From NCBI GenBank assembly GCA_023052935.1, contig CM041298.1:57654217-57718216 (forward strand): DNA of 64,000 bases, written 5' to 3'. Every line of letters begins with the position of its first letter. The first letter of the stretch is position 1. Positions 20,212 to 29,707 of this stretch are shown here, in pieces. Source of the DNA: Piezodorus guildinii. Taxonomy: Eukaryota; Arthropoda; Insecta; Hemiptera; Pentatomidae. The notes below the pieces were generated by a model. That model did no database searches and was not told where the DNA came from. It saw only the letters and a program-made list of their open reading frames with translations. The position numbers were made by a program, and so were the translations under genes.

Positions 20212-20830
20212 TTATGAATTGTTTTATTAGATTCACATGTGGAATCCCCAGGCGCTCCCATGTTTCTAGAAGGTATACCGAGTTGAATTGGCTCTATCCC
20301 TCTTTTCGTCGGCAGTACCTCCTTGGTGTCTGTCTCTTCCGATTTTTCTATACAAAAAACCTCCTTATATTCTTGATATGCTTACCACTTGTTCCTCTGT
20401 CCATTCAGTAAACACTAGATCCCAACCAATAAACTTGTATATACCTTCTCACAGATCTGCTTCCTTCAAAAAATCCTTTATTATTCGTGCTACCCTATTT
20501 TGGAATTCCTTGCCTGTATCCATTCGTAAATCCTTATCATTATCCACTTTTAAACACCAACTATTTCTCCATCTCCTAAAGCATCAATCTTCCCAACATA
20601 TGTAATATTTAAAAGCTATAGATGATAACTATTCACTGTCACAAAATCCATCTTTTATTGTTAAACTGAAGTCTTAAACGACCAGACAATTATCATGTAT
20701 ATTGTACTTTTCGTGTTATTCTTAGGGGACTACTCGTCCCAGAATAAATTGCTTTCATTCATTCATCATTATCATTCATTCATTCATTCATTCATTTCAT
20801 TCATTCATTCATTCATTTATTCATTCATTC
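20212..20830 (+). mobile_element. CR1-group LINE, 3' end with (ATTC)n tail
   Basis: Encodes the last ~120 residues of the CR1-group reverse-transcriptase ORF, with one or two frameshifts: 'FTCGIPRRSHVSRRYTELNW', 'NTRSQPINLYIPSHRSASFK', 'FWNSLPVSIRKSLSLSTFKH'. The 3' UTR ends with a GGGGACTACTCGTCCC stem (20725-20740), CAGAATAAA and an imperfect ATTC/TTCA microsatellite to 20830. Family structure agrees with the intact copy at 35.3-40.2 kb, but the tail repeat differs. Confidence 0.85.
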
Positions 20831-22397
20831 ATATATGTATAGATGTAAAATTAACTACAGTTTGAGTACAGCTAAATCCTTATAAAAAGGATCTTTTCTT
20901 GTGTAAATTACACAAAATCATTCAGATCTGATGATGCCCTCGTGTTTGGGTCAAATAATTATTTAAAAAATTAAAAATAACAAAGCAACCTATAAATACA
21001 TTGATATGCAAAATATATAAATTATTTTACGATTACAAATACCCGTATTGAACCGATTCCCAAAAAAATATTCAGTAAATGAAATTTAAAAAATATTTAA
21101 CCAAATATACCAGAATTCAGTGTTGTAGATATTTATTTAATTTGATTCATACATTTAAACCTGGTGTTAATTAATCGAATTGATTTTAAAACTTCTCGAT
21201 TCCCATGCTACATCTAATTATGAATGCTATTTTTTTTCTTTGATTTTGAATAAACGGTGGATTTAAGAAGGTGTGGGAACAGATCTCTACAAGGAGAGAA
21301 ATGGTGGAACAAGATTGAGACCCTAAAAAATCTCCATTCTAATATCAATCCATTTCAGAACCGAATTCAATATAAATTTATCTTGGAGTAGATGTAAACT
21401 TGCGAATAAGCTTGGAAGACGCTAAGTAAACTTTTAAGCAAGTGAAATATAGATTAATTTGTAATTTACTCTTAACATCGATACAGTTTTCTGGCCATTA
21501 AAATAAACTATACATAGCTGAACGTGGATATTATAATTATTGTTATTCTTTGAACCACTTTAAGCGGGGTGAAGTTAAAGGTTAAAAAATATGAACAAAT
21601 TATTATATAAATTACAAAAAGATGGTAAATTGTTTGTTCAAGGAAAAAATACACAATAAGAAATGGCAGTTAAGTAATATTGACTACATAATAAATATTT
21701 AAGATTACGTTCTTGAACAAAGGTATAAGATACAGAAAGCATTATCTTGCAACAAAATTCAATTCATATGCATTGATGTCGTAACGTTGTAGGGGCCTTA
21801 ACAGCTTCACAATCAACTAGGAATTTCTCATTCGAAGATATTTTCGCATAGGTGAGATCCCTTTACTTAGTAATTTGTGCAAAGAATTAAGTTTACAAAA
21901 TAAGAAATTATTTTGTCTATTTTGTGCCATATTTTCCTATTTTTAGACCATTGGGTGCCTTATGCCTGATTTGTGTATTCTTTACTACAACTGACATACC
22001 ATACATAACTCGACGTAGGCTGAAAAGGAGTTGGATGAGGTACCTCCTGACCTGAAATTTTGTGCTTAACTTCAGGAGGATGCACCACTGGGTGCTGTCT
22101 CCTTCATGCCTGCCAATGCCATATTTCCTTGTATTTTAACAGATTTGCTTAATGTGATTTTTTACAGGTTTAAATAAAACGTTGAGTGAAAAAAAAAATT
22201 TCGGAGCTATCCAATAAATTAGCCTTTTTATTTTATTCACGCAATCGAATCGCATTTTTTTTTATTTTGCTTCTATTTTTTTGCCTAGTGCTCATACAAA
22301 AAAAAAAAAAATCATTTAAATCGTTGAGATGTGTGTGCAATCTGTATCCTTGTACGTTATTAAATTAAAACTCTTATTGCATTCTATTATTTAAGCT
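20831..22397. other. Unassigned AT-rich region
   Basis: About 1.57 kb without a supportable gene or repeat. Slightly GC-richer stretches lie at 21780-21850 and 21955-22125. The short frame at 22186-22368 is low-complexity. Confidence 0.35.
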
Positions 22398-22399
22398 TT

Positions 22400-22430
<31 letters not shown>

Positions 22431-22470
22431 TATATATATATAATATATATAATATATAATATATATATAT

Positions 22471-22516
<46 letters not shown>
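22398..22516. repeat. (TA)n microsatellite
   Basis: Almost pure alternating TA with a few AATA breaks. It lies about 100 bases upstream of element A copy 5. Confidence 0.95.
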
Positions 22517-22517
<1 letters not shown>

Positions 22518-22620
22518 TATCATTAACTGTATTTATTATTTATTTGTCCTAGTGACAAATGATAAAAAAATATCGTATTTTCAAACAATATTCTGACTAA
22601 AAAACTGTCGTCAAATTTTT

Positions 22621-23498
22621 GCTTTCGCTTACCTATATATAAAATATATAGTAAGGAAAAGTACAATCGTGACAATTTTGGAATTCCAGTTTCCAACGGA
22701 AATACACGATGCAGGATCTCCTGAGTCCAAATAACCAAGTCCCGCAAAAATGTCTGTGTGTGGTAACTCCCGGGCGAAAACGAAAAGTCCTATCAAAATG
22801 ACACTTCATATTTAAGACAACTATACGCCCGAGATATTACAGAAAGTTTTTCATTAAAATCAGCTGACCGTAAGATTTACTTTATACCATGCATTTTGGA
22901 TCTTTTTATGATTTTCTCAAAAACGGCTTTATCGATTTTGATTAAACTTGCAAAATTGATGTAAAATTGGACATACATTAATATCATGTAGCCTTCATTG
23001 TGAAAGAAATGGTCTGACAGGGCCTAAATGCCGATATTTCAATGTTTCTACCTCTAAAGTACCTTTAATTATGAACATACCAAAAGATATCATCTTATTG
23101 ATATTGATGAAGGACGGCTAAACATACAAGTTGGACGATTTTGATGATAACTAAATGATAAAAGAGCAAAACTATTTTTTAATTTAATTATTTTTCTTTT
23201 GGTTATTAAGAACAGTAGTACAGACGCATAATATACGGTTGGAAAGAGAAATATTTTAGAAAAAATATTATTTAATACACAAAGGTAATATGATCTGACG
23301 AATATGGAATACACTTTTTACTGATTAACGATTTAATGCAGTCATTTTGCTTAATCTAAATCATATGTTTCCAACGAAAATGAATACACGTTTTATTAAA
23401 ATCGACTTAGAAAATTTTTCAAATTGAAGTATTTTTAATTTTTTTTTAATTGATTTTAACAGTCGAGGTAAGGAAAGTTGTGTTTTGCCCGCACCAGA
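22621..23498 (+). repeat. Element A copy 5, full length
   Basis: Left end GCTTTCGCTTACC with the terminal hairpin, AAATAACCAAGTCCCGCAAA, a GT tract reduced to GTCTGTGTGTGG, then the body. The right end GGTAAGGAAAGTTGTG is followed by GCCCGCACCAGA and a T-run. Confidence 0.88.
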
Positions 23499-24074
23499 TT
23501 TTTTATCTTACAACGCCAACGTGTCAAACTTTAAACGTTACATAAGTTTACAGATAAAATAGATATACATGTCGAAAATCCTATAATGATTGAGACTTCG
23601 AATTCCAAATGGTACAAAGGACATTTTTTACGAAATTGATATATTGACAAATTTGCATTCTCACCATTTAGTGTTATCTTCATTTTCTATTTGATTTTAT
23701 CTTATATATTGATCTTCTGAACACTCAAGTCCTTTAAAAACGAGATTATAAAATGCAATTATTTTCTAAAGGTACTGATTACGCATTTAGTTTAGTTTAA
23801 ATCATGCAAAAACATTTTATTCCATAACTTTAATATAGTGTTATTAATATCGTATATTAGAAACAAAATTATAGATTCTAATGCAAAAGTATTGAAATAA
23901 ATTGGTTTAATAATGTTCTGCGCGTAAAATTTCCTGGATTGGGTGGAGCACCTTTTGGAACTCAACGTCTCAATTATGATAGGATATATAAATGGAAATA
24001 TGGCAAAACCATGAATCTTTAGTATGTTTTGAAACGTTTTAGTATGAGGCGATGTCTCCTATAATTTTATTTTA
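23499..24074. other. Unassigned AT-rich region
   Basis: Between two element A copies in the same orientation; nothing recognised. Confidence 0.4.
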
Positions 24075-24636
24075 ATTTCACTTACCTATATATGAAATAT
24101 GTAATAAGGAAAAGTATTGCGATCGTGAAAATTTTCGACTTCTAGTTTTCGACGGAAATACACGTTTCGAGGGCTCCTGAGTCCGAAATATCCAAGTCCC
24201 GAAAAAGGTCTATCTGTGTGTGTGATTTGGTAAGTCTAGCGCGTACGAAACTGAAATTTCATATTTAAAACATCTATACACCCGAGATGTTACAGCAACA
24301 TTTTCATCAAAATCGACTAACCAAAGAGCCACTTTAACTATGCTTTTGTACCTTTTACGATTTTCTCAAAAACGGCTGTAACGATTTTGATTAAACTCCC
24401 TATTTCGATGTATAATTTAATAGGCTTATTATGATGTAGGTTTCATTCTGATTGAAATAGTCTGACAGGGCTTAAATGCCGATATTTTAAATTTTCTTCC
24501 TCTAATGTACCTTTTATTCTGAAGATTCTATAAAAATAACTATATTATCTTGTGACAATTGATAATTAAAAGCTAAATATGAAAGTTGAGCAAAGTCGAT
24601 AAACAACTAAAGGAGAAAACTGAAAACATATTTTAA

Positions 24637-24670
<34 letters not shown>

Positions 24671-24968
24671 AAGAACAGTAATATAGACGTATAATATACT
24701 GTAGGAAAGAGAAAGATTTTAGGAAAAATATTATTTTATACACAAACTTGTAAAAGTTAATAAAGTGGGATAAAAATCCGATAAAACTAACTTATTGTTT
24801 TAGATAATAATATGATAGAGTTTTTAATAAAATACATGTTTCTATATTAATTCAATTTAATTAATTTTTTAATGGTTTCACTCATTTTTATCTCTAACTG
24901 AATTTGAAATTTTTTTAATCGATTTTAACAAAGGCGGTAAGTGAAAGTATTATGTTGCCCGCACCAGA
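24075..24968 (+). repeat. Element A copy 6, full length
   Basis: ATTTCACTTACC terminal hairpin, TTGCGATCGTGAAAATTTTC, a short GT tract (GTCTATCTGTGTGTGTG), a long T-run at about 24640-24664 in the body, and a right end GGTAAGTGAAAGTATTATG with GCCCGCACCAGA. Confidence 0.9.
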
Positions 24969-25588
24969 TTTTTTTATATTTACTGATGATGTGTGACGTG
25001 TGCTCTATTTCCGTAAGGAGTCTAGAATAAGTTGTTATTAATTGGTATTTTGAGAAACGTAAGGTTTTTTTTTTTTCCCGAATATATGACTTTTTCCTGA
25101 GTAAACAACTCCAAAACGGCACCCCTAACTCCAAGCTTTCAGTTTATCGCAGACAGACCTAAATAAGCTTATCGTTCTAGCGTGAGAACTTGGAGATGCT
25201 GGAAATGCAACCACCGGATACCAAACCAGCTCTTCAACTTCCAGATATCAACGAAAGCCACCAACTCGACCAGTTATCTCAATGGGCCTAAATGATTTAT
25301 TGCCAGAATTAATTAATTTTAATGCCTTGGATATCCAAGACTGAAATAGTTGTGTAAAAATGTTGTAAACAAATCCGAATAGGGTTTCCTCGAGAAGAAA
25401 TGTCTTCCGATCAAACTAAAAAATTACCAATTTATCATTATATGGAAATGTCTAGGAGAAATAAATTATATTGGTATCTATTGATTATGTCTTAGGATGT
25501 AGGTTCAAGATTTATTAACCTAAAATATTTGAATTTATTATTCCATGATAAATTAAATAAATAATAATTATAATCTTAACCATTTTTT
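24969..25588. other. Unassigned AT-rich region
   Basis: No recognised gene. The region separates element A copies 6 and 7. Confidence 0.35.
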
Positions 25589-27143
25589 ACTTTCAGTTAC
25601 CTATAAATGAAATATTGCAATCGACATAATTTTAGAATACCAGTTTTTAGCGGAAATTAACGTTTTAGGTTTCCCTGAGTCCAAATGACCAAGTCCCGCA
25701 AAATGTCCTGTAAGTAATAATAATAATAATAAGTCTTTATTGATGTACGTATAAACATTTATAATACATTTTTATTTACAAACTTTTTTTTTCTTCTTCT
25801 TTCTTTATATACATATAAGTACATAGACCTTCCTTTTCAGGAGTTTAAAGTCTTTAACGGTGACTACCCGTACTTGAGTTGAAGAGTTCGCTCATCTTCA
25901 TCTTCCAAAATTCTCTGTCCTTGGCTTTACGTGACCATAGCACTCCTTCTGTCGTTTTAATTTCGTCGACTCACCTTCTTCTTTGCCTGCCTCGGTTCCT
26001 TTTCCTATCCAATGGGGTCCACTCAGTTAACATTTTAGACCATTTTTTATAATTTTTCCTCATTAGATGACAAGCCCATTGCCATTTCATCTTTTTCACA
26101 AATCTGATTGCATCAGTGACACCACTAGTTTTTCTTATTTTTTGACTGTTTAGCTTTTGGCTTTTCCTTACGCCTAACATGCTCCTCTCCATTGCTCTTT
26201 GGCATGTTATAAACCATGTTTGGCATCCATAAGATAGAACAGGCAATATACAGCTATTGAAGGCTAATGTTTTTAGAGGCTGGCTAATATTGTTGTTCTT
26301 TATTACTATCCTTAAGATCCAATATTTCCGCCAAGCCATAGATTGTCTAACATATTATAACACTTGTCTAAGATATTTGATTTCATCTACTTCACTTATT
26401 TCAGTAAGATCTGTTTTTACTTTTGCGACACTGGAGCTGGTGATTATTTTAGTTTTTGCCAAGTTCAAAGACAGTCCATGTTCTGCACTTCTATAACTAA
26501 GTTGTTTCAGCATTGTCACTATCTCTTCTTCTTTTCCGGAAATCAGTAGCACATCATCAGCATATTTAAGTACATTTATTTGAATAACATTTATATTTAT
26601 TCCATATTTTTCCCATTCCGTATCCTTTAGAATTAGTTCCAGTACTATACTGAACAGCTGTGGTGATAGTGCATCTCCTTGCCTGACTCCCCTCTTCACT
26701 GGAAACTCCTTGCCTTTTTTGTCGCTAGATATAAATGCTTTGTTATCAGTATACAATTGCTTTATTATAGAAATATATTTTTCCTCGATACCTATTGACT
26801 TGAGTTCTGTTATAATGCTATACTGTCAAATGCTTTGGGAAAGGTATAAGTTTAAATTATATTCTTTACTTTTTTCTATGATTTGATTGACAACGTGTAA
26901 ATGATCTATTGTAGACATCCCCTTCCTAAAGCCTGCTTGGTCCAAAGGTAAATTTTCATCTATTGTTTTTGTCCATCTGGTTTGAATGATTTTTGCAAAA
27001 ATTTCAGACCAATATCATTGGGCGCTACTATAGAAAAAGTTTTTACAAAAATCATTCAAACCTGTAAGTAATACTGGTAAGTATAGCACAAAAATGAAAA
27101 ATCGTACAAAACTGAATTTTATATTTAAAACAACTATTAAAGC
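25589..27143 (+). repeat. Element A copy 7, partial, split by an RTE LINE
   Basis: The left part 25589-25718 runs from ACTTTCAGTTACC to GTCCCGCAAAATGTCCTG. The right part 27073-27143 resumes at GGTAAGTATAGCACAAAAA and ends at TTTAAAACAACTATT. The RTE insertion sits where the GT tract lies in other copies. The rest of the element is missing. Confidence 0.85.
25719..27060 (-). mobile_element. RTE-clade LINE, 5'-truncated, 12-bp TSD
   Basis: Minus-strand insertion flanked by CCTGTAAGTAAT at 25707-25718 and 27061-27072. Frames 26355-26756 and 25971-26339 carry the palm: 'KRGVRQGDALSPQLFSIVLE', 'LKYADDVLLIS', 'HGLSLNLAKTKI'. The distal domain follows: 'FNSCILPVLSYGCQTW', 'RAMERSMLGV', 'KMKWQWACHLMRK' and 'TEWTPLDRKRNRGRQ'. 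These are hallmarks of RTE-type reverse transcriptases. Upstream in another register come 'LPLDQAGFRKGMSTIDHLHV' and a broken palm motif A. The 3' tail is (ATT)n, as expected for RTE rather than poly(A). A stop or frameshift between the two frames makes it inactive. Confidence 0.88.
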
Positions 27144-27217
27144 TCTTAATGTTATTTGCTATCTGCAAAAAAAAAAAAAATTTGCAATAAGCAAATATGA
27201 TGACTTCCGAAAGTCGG

Positions 27218-27850
27218 TTAAAGCAAGGCATCTCTAGGCCACCGCCTTAAAAGTCGTCGGGGTGGGTTGTACGGGCTCGTGTAGGATTTAAGTGTTTGGG
27301 CCGATGGGTTCATGTTGTAAGTCAGTCTGTCATGAAATCTTTTATAATATTCTGTGGCTGTGTCTGAAACTGTGAGTATGTCCAAGTCCTTGTGAAGTAA
27401 TTCGTTGGTTACATAAAACGGTGCATCCACGATTTTTCGCAATATTTTCGATTGAAGGGTCTGAATTATTTGGATGTTAGAATATTTGGCAGATCCCCAT
27501 AGCTCTATCCCGTATGTCCATAATGGTTTGATCAGTACTTTGTAAATAGTAAGTTTGGTGTTCACGGATAATTTGGATCGTTTGTCAAGCAGACGGGATA
27601 GTAGTCCAAATCGTCTGTTCAGTTGTTGTCTATTAAGTCTAATGTGGGTCCTCCATGTCAGTCTTTTGTCCAAGTACAGTCCCAAATATCGTACTTCATC
27701 TGATGTCGGAATGGGTTTATCCTCAAAATAGACTGCTGGACAATATCCATGATTGAGCGTGAAAACGATAAATAGACTCTTTGATTGGTTCATTTTCACA
27801 ATCCACCTATTAGCCCAATTCTTGCATCCTTCATGTTGCAAAACCACATT
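27218..27850 (-). mobile_element. Jockey-clade LINE, internal/3' fragment
   Basis: An intact 209-codon frame covers the end of Jockey ORF2: 'WANRWIVKMNQSKS', 'RYLGLYLDKRLTWRTH', 'RFGLLSRLLDKRS', 'KPLWTYGIELWGS', 'ILRKIVDAPFYVTN' and the terminal 'NPPRRLLRRWPRDALL'. It belongs to a different subfamily from the intact 29.2-34.0 kb copy. The 5' two-thirds of the gene are absent. The 3' side has no clear poly(A) on the minus strand. It lies between two element A pieces of opposite orientation. Confidence 0.88.
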
Positions 27851-27865
27851 GATGACTTATCCATT

Positions 27866-28376
27866 AACTATTTATAAAATAATTTTTTTTTAATAAAATC
27901 GTTAGCTTTCCAACGGTATTTTATACATTTATATATTTGTTCTTTTACCAACAAAAAAAACAACACCGAAATTGCCAACAAAAAAATGTTTGCTCTTTTT
28001 TCCTTTAGTTGAATATCTCATTCGTTCAACTTATGTATTTAGCTATTTTTTATCACTGCTAATAAGATGATACGGTCAATTTTTTTCAAATCTACAAAAT
28101 AAAAGGTATTTTAGAGGAATAAAATTTAAAATAAAATATTTAAGCCCTATAAGACTAGCTCTAACAGGATTAAACCTATATGATATTAAACCCCATTAAA
28201 TTTTACACCGAATAAGCAAGTTTAATCAAAATCGTTATAACTGTTTATGAGAAAATCCTAAAAAGCTGCTAAATGGATGGTATAAATTGGCTCTTTTGAT
28301 TAGCTGATTTGAATGAAAAAGTTGCTGTAATATCTGGGACGTATAGTTGTTTTAAATATTACATATAGTTGTTAAT
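27866..28376 (-). repeat. Element A copy 8, partial
   Basis: Reverse orientation. It begins inside the body at TTAGCTTTCCAACGGTA, passes the block TTAAAATAAAATATTTAAGCC and GAGAAAATCCTAAAAAG, and stops near GACGTATAGTTGTTTTAAAT. Both ends are missing. Confidence 0.8.
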
Positions 28377-28439
28377 TTGAAGAAAATTTGATACTTTATG
28401 ACACCATTTGACGTTCTGGATAGTGGCTCGCTAAAGGAG

Positions 28440-28650
28440 AAGGTGATGGTTACACTATATCGTCTTCAATCCTGGATAAATCATCAAGCGCATTGTAACA
28501 TAAATTCATCAAAAATTTGGTAAAATGAATCTGTATTTGCTGAATCGGAAGAGATCCATATTGTTGCATGACAACGCCCGCCTCTATTGTCTCACATATG
28601 ACTTTACAATTACTGTTGGAGCTTGGATATAAAACTCTGCCACATCCGCC
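28440..28650 (+). pseudogene. mariner-type transposase fragment
   Basis: Codes in pieces for 'LLNRKRSILLHDNARLYC' around 28530-28600, matching the HDNARPH region that holds the second catalytic Asp of mariner transposases. A degraded 'SSILDKSSS' segment precedes it. Where the PHPPYSP motif is expected, the bases CTGCCACATCCGCCCTATG still spell it, but in another frame. It is flanked downstream by a Jockey fragment. Too short for TIRs to be found. Confidence 0.6.
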
Positions 28651-29066
28651 CTATGAATCCACCTCGACAAACGTCAAACTTCTCATACAGGACTAAAACA
28701 ACAAGAAACTGCTTTCCGGCTTCTGCAACGCTTATTGGATAAACGTTCAAACCTTCCTCTTCACTATAAAAGGCCATCATATAAATATCATAAAGCCGAT
28801 AAGGACTTGCGGAGTTGAGCTTTGGGCTGTACTAAAGCATTGAATTCTTCCGTTTCCTATTCAAAATCCTCAATGCTCCCTACTTTGTCACGAATACTAC
28901 AATTCATACAATGTAACAATGTTTCTTATGTTGCTGATATTGCCCCAACTAGGTATCATCTCGATCATGGAAAGGTCAATTCCTACTCGAACTCTCTAGT
29001 CTTTATCGCTTCTTCCTTTTCAATCCCTGGTAATCTTTCGAGGTGTCTGGAAAAAAAATACGTCCG
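28651..29066 (+). mobile_element. Jockey-clade LINE fragment, degraded
   Basis: Follows the sequence of the copy at 10130-10580 with many indels: CACCTCGACAAACGTC, ACAACAAGAAACTGCT, 'TATTGGATAAACGTTC', TGAATTCTTCCGT, 'CTACTTTGTCACGAATAC', and AGGTGTCTGG near the end. The frame 28822-29082 is a leftover of it. Non-functional. Confidence 0.75.
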
Positions 29067-29074
29067 CAAATTTG

Positions 29075-29226
29075 TTTTTTAACTTCTTTATTTAAATCAA
29101 AATATGACATTTACAGTGCAAGTAGGAGTCACGTTCCACTAAGCAAGCCCGTGTGTAGAAAGGAGTTCACCTGCGGCAATTCAATAAAAGTACAATAACC
29201 AACAGTAACACAGTGCACAGTAAGAT
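29075..29226 (-). mobile_element. 3' flank of an older LINE, cut off by the Jockey insertion
   Basis: Read on the minus strand this A/C-biased stretch ends near a TAAATAAAGAAG signal and continues the non-coding sequence found at 34030-34309, on the other side of the intact Jockey. I infer that it is the 3' UTR of the LINE fragment at 34310-34720, interrupted by Jockey. Confidence 0.4.
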
Positions 29227-29707
29227 ACAATACAATACTTTTTTTTTTTTTTTTTTTTTTTTTTATTGAGAAATATTACAATTTGTTGCATAATGAACAG
29301 TAGTAATAGAGATGTAGTACACATTCATACAATATATACAGCCAATAATGATAAAGTCAATTTACATAAAATCGGAAATAAATAAATTCAAATATATACA
29401 AAAAAAAAAGCAACAAGAAACAAATCAAAACAACAACCTGTAGTAGAGATAAATACAAGTTGGGAAATAAATAAAAATCATACAAGCATACTTAACTATA
29501 TACAATATATACAATCAGCCAAAGGAACCCTAGACTCGGCTGCTCCCCCCACAAGTGGGGGGAGAAGCGGAATCCAAGAGATCCCAGCGCCTCCCACTCA
29601 GCGCTTCACTGGTGTATGCCAGTGGAGGCCGAGCCAGAGCGGAATAGCCACATACATTCAGTACATGAGTGGAGGATCTGACCAGTGTCAGAACTCCAGA
29701 TAAATGT

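Noticed and set aside
27165..27181. Poly(A) tail of a LINE at 27218-27850
   Set aside because: The A-run is on the plus strand while that Jockey fragment is on the minus strand.
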